Shown here piece by piece: positions 15,957 to 23,371 of a DNA stretch of 38,220 nucleotides. Each line of letters opens with the position of its first letter. Position 1 is the stretch's first letter. A program made the position numbers and the translations under genes. A model generated the notes under the pieces. The model was not told the origin of the DNA, made no database searches, and was given only the letters and a program-made list of their open reading frames with translations. Source of the stretch: a virus; IMG/VR virus record IMGVR_UViG_3300010151_000041, positions 1 through 38,220 of that record. One strand, written 5' to 3'.

Positions 15957-17624
15957 TTACATTCTACTTAATTCACCTCTAACCCAAGGTTCGTGATTAG
16001 GGCCTAAAGTATAAACAAACTGTCTACCTTGTCTTTCCATTTTCACTATCCCAGAGTTGTTTATAACTGCAAAAAATTCAGAGTTGTGCCCTGGGGTATA
16101 AGTTCTCCCTATAGAATCATAAAATTCTTTTCTAGTCTTCCCAGGGTTATTTTTAACAAAGTCCACAAATAATTGAGTTAATGAACCTTCTTTAGGGGGG
16201 TATTTAAAAGTTAAAGGTGTATTATATCTATTAGGTTCCCACAATTTTTTCTGTTCTTGTGTCATTTCTTTAATCTCAGGTCGAGATAATAGGTACCTTA
16301 AGTTCGGTAATAAAATATTATTTAAGAAACTTTTTTCGGGTCTTGGCACCCATGAGTTCCACTCCTTGTCTAGAAATGTATTTTTAAAACGGTCTTTTTC
16401 TGGTAAACCTAACCTATCCCCTATAACTTCCTTATAACCATCTCTACGTGAAGCCTCAACAATTTTCTCAGGAAGGATTCTAAAATACCAACCAATGCCC
16501 TCAACCAAGTCGTTTTCTTCTGTAGGTGTTATCACTCGGTCAAAGTCGGATACAATTATCTCATACTCCCCATCAACAAAGAGCTCAACACCTATAGGGG
16601 TCGTATAAATTTTATCTCCCGTGTGCTTTACGTACCATTCATGACGACCTGACACTTCAAGTTCCCAGGTACCACTTTCTGTATTAAATTTAATTTTTTG
16701 ACCCAGTAGTTTATCCGTTATTGAGTTAACAAATTGATTTAGAGACATATTCCCAACATTAGAGTTTGCTAACTCTTCATAATATTTTGATTCTTTTTCA
16801 TATAAATCAGTTATTACTTTTTTAGCTGTATTTGGTAACATGTTAGTAACTATATCCCCAACCCTACTATTCAGCCTATTATCCTGCATATCAAACCACT
16901 CGTCATCTCGTGGTGAATCTAAAGTTTTTTTACCTGTCTTATGGTTAGTATGTAAAGATGGGAACTTTTTAAAAAGAGCTATTTTATACCCTGAACTAGA
17001 ATCTTTCTTTATTAGATAATATAAAACACCCAGTTTTGAATAATGGTCAAATTGGGAACTATTATTTTTCATGGCGGTACACCATTTGGTGTTAGCACCG
17101 TAATAACAAGAAGCTCCATGACTTTTTGGCCTAATTATTATCCAGTTATCGTCTTCATATACCCTATCTACTTCTTTTTTTAGTTCTTTCTCTTTTTGTC
17201 TTTTACTGGTCGACGTACTCAGTTCATCTACTATAAATTCTAATTCATTTATATTTGCATATGAATTTATATCTTTAGGTGATTTTTTTACGATAGGGCT
17301 AACACTTAATTGGTTATACATAAATTCAGGGGTCAACCTACTTAAGTTTGCATCAAACTTTTGTACCACAGAATAAATGTCTAGAGGGTTTATGCCACCT
17401 TCACCTAGGTAAGTGTCGACCATCCATCTTAAATATTTATGGTTGCCTGATGGGTCATTATCCACAAAAACTTGAAATCTTTCCTCTAAATCGACACCCT
17501 GTAAAAAGTGATGGTAAGGATTACCAGGTTCTGTGTAAGGCCATGACTCACCTATTTGGTTTTTAAAGAAATTCTTAACATCTTCTAACCTTCCTTCTAA
17601 TAATATGTGTTTGTTATATCTCAT
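15957..17624 (-). CDS. WCTA-domain protein, 555 residues
   Basis: The leader MRYNKHILLEG holds an LLE site at 8-10. A helical domain has YLRWMVDTYL (64-73). The WCTA domain covers about 155-240: VYEDDNWIIIRPKSHGASC, C173, TKWCTA at 179-184, then FDHYSKLGVLYYLI and a strand pair ending in a WFDMQDN loop. Residues 330-390 are beta-rich (WELEVSGRHEWYVKH). The C-terminal 90 residues hold a winged-helix-like segment (FVDFVKNNPGKTRKEFYDSI). It is the closest relative in the window of the next upstream gene, one base away, and both may be co-transcribed. Function unknown. Confidence 0.85.
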   Translation of the reverse strand: MRYNKHILLEGRLEDVKNFFKNQIGESWPYTEPGNPYHHFLQGVDLEERFQVFVDNDPSGNHKYLRWMVDTYLGEGGINPLDIYSVVQKFDANLSRLTPEFMYNQLSVSPIVKKSPKDINSYANINELEFIVDELSTSTSKRQKEKELKKEVDRVYEDDNWIIIRPKSHGASCYYGANTKWCTAMKNNSSQFDHYSKLGVLYYLIKKDSSSGYKIALFKKFPSLHTNHKTGKKTLDSPRDDEWFDMQDNRLNSRVGDIVTNMLPNTAKKVITDLYEKESKYYEELANSNVGNMSLNQFVNSITDKLLGQKIKFNTESGTWELEVSGRHEWYVKHTGDKIYTTPIGVELFVDGEYEIIVSDFDRVITPTEENDLVEGIGWYFRILPEKIVEASRRDGYKEVIGDRLGLPEKDRFKNTFLDKEWNSWVPRPEKSFLNNILLPNLRYLLSRPEIKEMTQEQKKLWEPNRYNTPLTFKYPPKEGSLTQLFVDFVKNNPGKTRKEFYDSIGRTYTPGHNSEFFAVINNSGIVKMERQGRQFVYTLGPNHEPWVRGELSRM

Positions 17625-17625
17625 T

Positions 17626-19371
17626 TTACCCTATTCTATAAATATAAAACCATTCACCATCATAAAATACTTCACGTTCTTCACCATCATAACCCGCAAG
17701 ACCATTTCCTCTACCGTCAGAGGATACAACCTCTCTCACAAATTCATCTTCGTCTATAAAATGGGTAATATCTAACCCATACATTTCTATATACTCCATA
17801 GGGTCACTTCTGACCTCATCTAATTTAACCTCTACCGCATTTTCTATATCCTCTTCTGTCCATTCATAATTGTCCTCGTCTTCTTTAATTTCTTCTTGTC
17901 GTTCCTCTAATGCCTCTATTTGGTCTTGAATATATTCTTTATCCACTTCTCTTTCCACTTCTTCTAATTCATACCCGTGGTCTGCTATCTGTTCGTCTAT
18001 AGCTTCTAATTGGTCTTTAAAATACTGGGTCATTACTTTATCCTCTTCATCTAAATAACTCTCAGGACTTTCTTCCACATCTTCTCTAATAAAGTCTTCT
18101 ACATACCTAGCAACATCATCACCATCTATGTAATTGGAATAAAAATCCAGGCTAAAACCTTCATACCCAACGTCCTCAACTAAACTTCTTACTTGTTCTT
18201 CAGCAGCGTCATTAGCTTCATCATCATCACCTATCGAATATTCACCCCCACCATATTCAAATACAGGTAATTCACCATAGTGAGAGTGTCCCTCATACAT
18301 GATATCGTAAACTGAAGAAGTATTTTCCCTTTCTTCTTCCAGTTCTTCCTCTAAATTATTTAAATCTTCACCATATTCTTGAGCTCTTTCACCATTAATA
18401 TCTTCAATTACTTCAGGGTCATTTTCCATGTCGATACGAAGGTCTGCAATCTGTTCCTCCAAAGAGGATATCTCCTCACTATTATCTTCCCACTCACCTT
18501 CATCTTTTAAGTATTCCATTAATGCGTTAGCTCTTACACCTATAGAGTCTGTATCTTCTGGGTTCCATTCATTGCCCTCTTTCCGTGATTCTGCTTGAGC
18601 ACTTAATAGTCTTATTCTTTCTCTTCTACGTTGGGCCCATTCATTTTGTCTTGCCTGTCTCTCCAACTCCATAGCTTTTATCTCAGCACTAATGGCTTCT
18701 ATTTGGTCTTTATAAGTGTACTCAAAGAAACTTTCTATAGCACCCATCAAAGGATGTTTTAAAATATACTCTATGGGTGTTGTGTCACTAATTAACTTAT
18801 CTGGGGCATCATAAAAACTTTTACCTCCCTTATATGTTTTATTTAATGCTATTTTATAGTAGGGATTAGAAGTAGGTAATGTTTTATCTAATATGTAAAA
18901 AAGTTTACCTTCTTTGTTATAATTTTTAAAGTGGGAAGGTTTGTCTGTAGATGCGGTACACCATTTTGTGCCCCTACCATAATAACAAGATGAGTCATGA
19001 GATTCTGGAACTACTACCTTAAAACGGTCATCTTCGTAAATGACTTCAGATTGTTCGTGAGTATCGATAACTCTTTGTCGTTCTTTTAACTTAACTAAAA
19101 CTTGATTTAGTTCATGATAATCCTTATATGAGTATAAATCTTTTTTGGATAAGTTATTCCTTTTTCTATCAAAAGATTCTACAGTGTCCAGTAACATTTC
19201 TAAGTAAATGTCGTTTTGAATTGTAGAATTAGTATAGTCTCTAGCAATCCACTCCAAATATTTCTGGTTATTTGCTATAGTACCACTCCCAGTTACCATC
19301 TTATCCCAGATGTCTAAGGGTATATTATACTTTTCTTTTACTCTTGATATTCTATTTTCTACTAGCAGCAT
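17626..19371 (-). CDS. WCTA-domain protein with long acidic helical tail
   Basis: 581 residues. The leader MLLVENRIS has LVE at 3-5. KYLEWIARDY at 37-46 matches the same element in the sister protein. The WCTA domain is at about 110-200: IYEDDRFKVVVPESHDSSC, C129, TKWCTA at 135-140, FKNYNKEGKLFYIL. From about 215 the protein is a strongly acidic, Glu/Asp-rich series of helices and coiled coils, with a short beta-rich end. The acidic tail could mimic nucleic acid or hold partners; this is inference. No catalytic motif of a known family is visible. Confidence 0.85.
   Translation of the reverse strand: MLLVENRISRVKEKYNIPLDIWDKMVTGSGTIANNQKYLEWIARDYTNSTIQNDIYLEMLLDTVESFDRKRNNLSKKDLYSYKDYHELNQVLVKLKERQRVIDTHEQSEVIYEDDRFKVVVPESHDSSCYYGRGTKWCTASTDKPSHFKNYNKEGKLFYILDKTLPTSNPYYKIALNKTYKGGKSFYDAPDKLISDTTPIEYILKHPLMGAIESFFEYTYKDQIEAISAEIKAMELERQARQNEWAQRRRERIRLLSAQAESRKEGNEWNPEDTDSIGVRANALMEYLKDEGEWEDNSEEISSLEEQIADLRIDMENDPEVIEDINGERAQEYGEDLNNLEEELEEERENTSSVYDIMYEGHSHYGELPVFEYGGGEYSIGDDDEANDAAEEQVRSLVEDVGYEGFSLDFYSNYIDGDDVARYVEDFIREDVEESPESYLDEEDKVMTQYFKDQLEAIDEQIADHGYELEEVEREVDKEYIQDQIEALEERQEEIKEDEDNYEWTEEDIENAVEVKLDEVRSDPMEYIEMYGLDITHFIDEDEFVREVVSSDGRGNGLAGYDGEEREVFYDGEWFYIYRIG
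17637..17644 (-). promoter_or_regulatory. TATTTATA element
   Basis: Read on the minus strand, 12 nt before the ATG at 17624, inside the 3' end of the upstream gene. An AGGG word between it and the ATG could serve as ribosome binding site. Confidence 0.42.
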
Positions 19372-19385
19372 TCTTTACTTTAACT

Positions 19386-19393
19386 TATAAATA
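19386..19393 (-). promoter_or_regulatory. TATTTATA element
   Basis: Read on the minus strand, 14 nt before the ATG at 19371. A second copy in the same orientation at 19438-19445 lies in the divergent gap, further from this gene. Confidence 0.45.
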
Positions 19394-19464
19394 CCTATCT
19401 TCTTTATCGTTTACTATTGTAACTTCTCTTCTTGTAATATAAATACTTATAAAAGTGGTATCGT

Positions 19465-20046
19465 ATGGATAATAACAAATCATATATAACGGGATTCATC
19501 ATAACAGTATTTTTTTTAATGATTTTGATGATTTACAAGACTAATAAAGAAAATAATAATATTTACACACCAAGTTACGTGGACTCTTTACATCTGCAAA
19601 TGCATATAAAAGATTCCACAATTAGGCATTTTAATACCTACATACCTTTTGGGTCACCATTAGACAGCCTTATTATTAGTAGTGACTTTGGGTCGAGGGT
19701 ACACCCCATCAGTAAACATAAGAAGTTCCATGAAGGGTTAGACTTAAGGGGGGGTTATAGTGATACCGTATATTGTACCGCGGCAGGGATAGTTATGGAA
19801 GCGAGGAGAAAAGGAGGTTATGGTAAACATGTGATGATAAACCATAATAACGGTTATCAGACAGTATATGCTCATCTAAGTCAAATACTAGTTAAAAAGG
19901 GACAACACGTAACGGATACCACCCCAATAGGTAAGGTTGGGAATACGGGGATTAGTACGGGTTGTCATCTACACTATGAAATAATTAAAGATGGTGAAAA
20001 GATTAATCCAGAAGATTTACTTTACAAAGAAATAGATAAGTTGTAA
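19465..20046 (+). CDS. Membrane-anchored M23 (LytM-type) peptidase
   Basis: 193 residues. One N-terminal membrane helix (about 8-25) is followed by a short linker and a complete peptidase M23 domain: SDFGSRVHP, H89 and D93 in FHEGLDLRGG, H137 in YAHLSQ, and HLHYE with H168 and H170. These are the zinc ligands and catalytic histidine of zinc endopeptidases that cut peptidoglycan cross-bridges. The anchor would hold it at the inner membrane facing the periplasm if expressed in the cell. It could act in lysis or in wall opening from a virion. It lies divergent to the WCTA gene at 19371. Confidence 0.94.
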   Translation: MDNNKSYITGFIITVFFLMILMIYKTNKENNNIYTPSYVDSLHLQMHIKDSTIRHFNTYIPFGSPLDSLIISSDFGSRVHPISKHKKFHEGLDLRGGYSDTVYCTAAGIVMEARRKGGYGKHVMINHNNGYQTVYAHLSQILVKKGQHVTDTTPIGKVGNTGISTGCHLHYEIIKDGEKINPEDLLYKEIDKL

Positions 20047-20054
20047 TATTTATC
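20047..20054 (+). promoter_or_regulatory. TATTTATC element
   Basis: TATTTATC immediately after the peptidase stop and 32 nt before the ATG at 20087. Confidence 0.35.
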
Positions 20055-20086
20055 GGTATAATAAAAGGATTTTAAGACAAAAAACT

Positions 20087-20308
20087 ATGCAAGAACATGA
20101 ATTACCAATGAAGGAGACTGATAACTCTTTAGAAATTACATTATGTGGAAAGGGAAGTTGTAAATGTCCCGCGGTTGACATTCACACTGACCGTGATGAT
20201 GTTATAATTGGAGGTGACGATGAAGGATTTACTACATTCACAAAAGAACAATTTGAGTTATTAGTGAACGAAGTTAAAAACGGCAGATTCGACAAATACA
20301 TCAAATAA
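20087..20308 (+). CDS. Conserved small protein with GKGSCKCPAVDI motif
   Basis: 73 residues. GKGSCKCPAVDIHTDRDDV followed by IGGDDEG and a helical end (EQFELLVNEVKNG) is a compact pattern I associate with a small conserved protein of Bacteroidota phages; no function known. The CxC pair may bind metal. It is followed after one base by a second small Cys protein. Confidence 0.8.
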   Translation: MQEHELPMKETDNSLEITLCGKGSCKCPAVDIHTDRDDVIIGGDDEGFTTFTKEQFELLVNEVKNGRFDKYIK

Positions 20309-20309
20309 G

Positions 20310-20447
20310 ATGGGGTGTGGTTGTAAAAAAAATAAAGGAACTGGTAAATCTAATGGTAAGTTAGGCAGTAAAAATATGCAAGAACTTATAAGGGAAAAGA
20401 TTACTGAACAAATTAACAAAAACACAAATTTAAAGAAAGGGGTATAA
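20310..20447 (+). CDS. Small Cys-rich protein (MGCGCKK type)
   Basis: 45 residues: MGCGCKKNK, a Gly/Ser/Lys linker and a helix (MQELIREKITEQINK). Short proteins with this opening are frequent in Bacteroidota phages. The stop is inside the hairpin of the following terminator, so gene and terminator fit as one unit. Role unknown; metal binding by C3 and C5 is possible. Confidence 0.72.
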   Translation: MGCGCKKNKGTGKSNGKLGSKNMQELIREKITEQINKNTNLKKGV

Positions 20448-20459
20448 ATCCCCTTTTTT
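20436..20459 (+). terminator. Rho-independent terminator
   Basis: AAAGGGG-TATAAAT-CCCCTTTTTT, a 7-bp stem with a T-run, ending the two-gene small-protein unit. Confidence 0.85.
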
Positions 20460-20472
20460 ATTGCCCACAAAC

Positions 20473-20480
20473 TATTTATG
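20473..20480 (+). promoter_or_regulatory. TATTTATG element, 3 nt before ATG
   Basis: Ends 3 nt before the ATG at 20484 and overlaps the alternative ATG at 20478, which argues for 20484 as the start. Confidence 0.5.
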
Positions 20481-20483
20481 GGT

Positions 20484-21590
20484 ATGAAATTACTTCATAC
20501 AGTGCAAACACTAGTAGAACAAAAAGAACAACCTTTTTGGGTTAAAACAGCGCTGGAGAGTTGGTATTGGGCAGACATTGCGGAAACTGTTAAATTATTT
20601 GGTGGTGACCTACATGAATATTATAAAGCTCTAGACAGTAGAGGTTTGGGTGAAGAGTTCTTAAATCAAATTGGTCACTGGGACGAATCCCCTAATTTTT
20701 ATATTATAGAAGCTTTAGGGGGTAGAAAGGCACTAAATAGTGGAACCATGGATACGGATTTAGTTATAAAATACGTGGTAGATAACATAATAGAAAACGA
20801 GATTACCGATTTAAATAAATCCCAAGTAGACGGAAAGACGTACCTTACGTTAGACATGTACGACAAATCATTATTTTTTGACGAGGGAAATTTCGGTAGT
20901 GACACAAGTTGTGAACAAATAGCGGAATTAATTTTCCAAGACAAGCTTTGGGAGTCGTGGCTCGACTTTAGGAGGCCTTGGACCGCAGACTTGAATGAGT
21001 TAGTAGACAACCTAACTCTAGAAAACTATAGGTTGTTATTAACTGAAATAATGCATAATAATAAAACCTTAACTTGTTTTAGGGAAGAATTTGAATGGTG
21101 GGTCGAAGAAGATAATATAGGTGATGATACTTTTTATCTTGACCCTTCTCGTATGAATAGTTTTTTAAATGACGATGACAGGTACAATTTTGTTGTATTA
21201 TTGGAATGTGCGGATGGGTTAGAAGATTATGCGGAGGAACTAAAAGGGTCTTACAATCTAGCATATAATGAAGAATTAGAATCACAATATTATAATGAGT
21301 ACCACAAAGCATTAGAAGAATTACTAGGTAAACCTGTAGGTACAGACAAAACATACGAGTACAGAGGTAAAGAAAAAATCGAACTTGAAGCGGACGTTTA
21401 CGACGTTACAGACTTAGTAAATCGCACACTAATCTCCGTAGCTTCAGATGATGTGGAAATGGGACACTCCAATTTCGGCGAGATTTATAGAAGTGAAGTG
21501 GAAGGGTTATGTCCTGGTGATTTCGATGAAGTTTATGATGACGAAAAACTTTGGGCAAGATATAATGAGTTAATCTATGAATCCGTATAA
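20484..21590 (+). CDS. Acidic protein with prohead-protease-like leader
   Basis: 368 residues. The leader MKLLHTVQTLVEQKEQ contains LVE at 10-12. The rest is strongly acidic and Trp/Tyr-rich, with helices and no known motif. Its composition resembles the acidic C-terminal half of the 917-residue protein at 23368-26121 (both have DDDxY, EExxY and W-rich patches), which suggests a distant relation. It is followed by the amidase gene 16 bases on, with the same type of leader. Function unknown; a packaged internal protein is my inference. Confidence 0.8.
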   Translation: MKLLHTVQTLVEQKEQPFWVKTALESWYWADIAETVKLFGGDLHEYYKALDSRGLGEEFLNQIGHWDESPNFYIIEALGGRKALNSGTMDTDLVIKYVVDNIIENEITDLNKSQVDGKTYLTLDMYDKSLFFDEGNFGSDTSCEQIAELIFQDKLWESWLDFRRPWTADLNELVDNLTLENYRLLLTEIMHNNKTLTCFREEFEWWVEEDNIGDDTFYLDPSRMNSFLNDDDRYNFVVLLECADGLEDYAEELKGSYNLAYNEELESQYYNEYHKALEELLGKPVGTDKTYEYRGKEKIELEADVYDVTDLVNRTLISVASDDVEMGHSNFGEIYRSEVEGLCPGDFDEVYDDEKLWARYNELIYESV

Positions 21591-21606
21591 TCATAAACAA
21601 TATAAT

Positions 21607-22443
21607 ATGAAACTAAAACAGATTTATTTAGAGAGTGAAGAGTACTATCACGACATTGTTACAAAAAAGACAATATACTTACACCATACCGCTGGAAGCC
21701 ATAGACCTGACTGGACCGTAGCTAACTGGGAAAGAGATAAAACTAAAAGTGGTGAAGTGAGACATATCGCCACTGCCTATGTTATAGGAGGTAAATCAAC
21801 CAGAGATGGGAATACTAAATGGGATGGTACCGTTATAGAATGTCACCCACCAGAAAAGTGGGCACACCACCTGGGAATCAAAGCAAGAAATAATAGAACA
21901 TTAAATAAAGAAAGTATTGGGATTGAGATATGTAACTATGGACCTATTAAAGTTAAAGATGGGGAGTACTTCAACTATGTTAATAGTAGGGTACCTAAAG
22001 AAGACGTTATTGACTTAGGTTTTACCTTTAAAGGATATAATCACTATCACGCTTATACTAATTCACAAATAGAGTCCACAAGACAACTTATCCATTACCT
22101 AAGTGATAAGTTTAAGATAGATGTCGCTAAAGGGATGAAAAGAATCATAAATAAATCCTTAAAGATGCCAACAGACCTAGATTTATTAGGTAACCAAAAA
22201 TGGTTAAATATCCAAGGATATCTAGGAGCTAACGGTAGGGTATTAGCGGAAGATGGAGTAGATGGGAGAAATACACAATACGCTGTAGATTCTTATCTTC
22301 ATGACAAAAAAGGAGATGCTTTTGCATTGAATAAACAAGCTTTAGTTGGAGCGGAAGGAGTATGGACACATACTAATGTAAGAAAGGATAAATTTGACCT
22401 GTCCCCACAACCTAAGTTAATTGAAATGTTAAGTGAATTATAA
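21607..22443 (+). CDS. N-acetylmuramoyl-L-alanine amidase (Amidase_2)
   Basis: 278 residues. After the leader MKLKQIYLESEEYY comes an Amidase_2 domain: IYLHHTAGSHRPDW with H26/H27, ATAYVIGG, WDGTVIEC, WAHHLG and SIGIEICNYG. The zinc site is completed far downstream in the family order. The C-terminal part (about 200-278) has GYLGANGRVLAEDGVDGRNT, a peptidoglycan-binding-like repeat. The enzyme cuts the muramic acid-alanine bond. The start at 21607 is chosen because 21577 would overlap the previous gene. The leader fits [LI]xE poorly (YLE), so its cleavage is less sure than for neighbours. Confidence 0.92.
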   Translation: MKLKQIYLESEEYYHDIVTKKTIYLHHTAGSHRPDWTVANWERDKTKSGEVRHIATAYVIGGKSTRDGNTKWDGTVIECHPPEKWAHHLGIKARNNRTLNKESIGIEICNYGPIKVKDGEYFNYVNSRVPKEDVIDLGFTFKGYNHYHAYTNSQIESTRQLIHYLSDKFKIDVAKGMKRIINKSLKMPTDLDLLGNQKWLNIQGYLGANGRVLAEDGVDGRNTQYAVDSYLHDKKGDAFALNKQALVGAEGVWTHTNVRKDKFDLSPQPKLIEMLSEL

Positions 22444-22498
22444 ACCTTAAAGGTTTACGCTTAACATTTACTTGTGTATAATTTATAAAAGATAACTT

Positions 22499-22699
22499 AT
22501 GAAAATAATTACACACAAATTTAGAAGACAAAATAACGACATCGTCTACTTAGTGAATCTAGTAGATGTTACGGGACACCCCCTCAAAAGTTTAATGGCT
22601 AAAAATAAAGAAGAGTGTATTGTTCTTGCGGATACTCTAGCTGTAGAAAATGGGATAATGAACGTACTACATAACCCAGGGTATTCAATAGTGGAGTAA
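22499..22699 (+). CDS. Hypothetical small protein
   Basis: 66 residues with a beta-beta-alpha feel (MKIITHKFRRQNNDIVYLVNL). The stop overlaps the next start (TAATG). First of a run of four small genes that ends with bS21. Confidence 0.7.
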   Translation: MKIITHKFRRQNNDIVYLVNLVDVTGHPLKSLMAKNKEECIVLADTLAVENGIMNVLHNPGYSIVE

Positions 22700-22875
22700 T
22701 GTCACAACAATTATTAAATAAAAAAATAGAAAAAGTGATAGATAAATTAAGGATATCACAAGCGGAGAAAGACGAAAAGTCAATTCAAAAGTACATAAAC
22801 GAGTTAAATGAGTTATGGGACGAATCCAGTGAAGAAATGAAAAAAAATGCTCGTATAGATGGTTTCGATGTGTAG
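22699..22875 (+). CDS. Hypothetical small helical protein
   Basis: 58 residues, charged and helical (KKIEKVIDKLRISQAEKDEK). It overlaps the previous gene by one base, which supports it as real. Not recognised. Confidence 0.65.
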   Translation: MSQQLLNKKIEKVIDKLRISQAEKDEKSIQKYINELNELWDESSEEMKKNARIDGFDV

Positions 22876-22894
22876 ACCATCAAAACTATTTTAA

Positions 22895-23116
22895 ATGGAA
22901 AAAAAAGAAAAACTGAGAAGTTTAGTTTCTCAAAAAGATAAAATCACTAAAGAAATAGAACAAATTCAAAGTGAATGTTCTCATTCAGATAAACACATAA
23001 AATTTGTAGGTGACGATAAAGGAAGTGCTACTAAACCCATGTGGGTTTGTAAATTATGTGAAAAAGTACTAAACCTACCAGCACAAAAAGAAATAGAAAC
23101 TTGGATGAAGAAATAA
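22895..23116 (+). CDS. Small zinc-ribbon-like protein
   Basis: 73 residues. A helical N-terminus is followed by C29-H31...and, after a beta stretch, VCKLC (C53, C56): an arrangement that can hold one zinc. The KPMWVCKLCEKVL segment resembles small zinc ribbons of phage proteins. Function unknown; nucleic-acid binding is possible. Confidence 0.75.
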   Translation: MEKKEKLRSLVSQKDKITKEIEQIQSECSHSDKHIKFVGDDKGSATKPMWVCKLCEKVLNLPAQKEIETWMKK

Positions 23117-23153
23117 AGTTTAATTACCTAGAACATAATAAGTAATTTTTTTA

Positions 23154-23161
23154 TATTTATA
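23154..23161 (+). promoter_or_regulatory. TATTTATA element upstream of the bS21 gene
   Basis: TATTTATA within TATATTTATA, 21 nt before the ATG at 23183. No SD-like word lies between it and the start. Confidence 0.45.
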
Positions 23162-23182
23162 TAACCACAACAATAAGATTAT

Positions 23183-23371
23183 ATGTTAATAGTAAAAGTA
23201 CAAAAAAACAATATAGAAAGAGCTCTTAAAGAGATGAAGAGAAAGGTAATTAATACACAAATCCTAAAAGAGTGTAGGGAAAGAAAACATTTCACCAAAC
23301 CATCAATTATCCGCAGAGATGAAATTCAAAAAGCGAGTTACGTACAAAAAAAGTTTGGGGACGAAGATTAA
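23183..23371 (+). CDS. rpsU: Ribosomal protein bS21 homologue
   Basis: 62 residues with the whole bS21 pattern: MLIVKVQKNNIERALKEMKR, then KECRERKHFTKPSIIRRDEI and KASYVQKK. bS21 binds the small ribosomal subunit near the 3' end of 16S rRNA and affects initiation. Y53 and the acidic tail GDED lie where the Bacteroidota protein contacts the anti-SD region. Phage bS21 genes are known from other marine phages. It overlaps the convergent 917-residue gene by four bases. The leader shows no strong SD, unlike the host gene in Bacteroidota. Confidence 0.93.
   Translation: MLIVKVQKNNIERALKEMKRKVINTQILKECRERKHFTKPSIIRRDEIQKASYVQKKFGDED

Noticed and set aside
22443-22458. AAACC...GGTTT inverted repeat after the amidase gene
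   Set aside because: Five-bp stem with no T-run.
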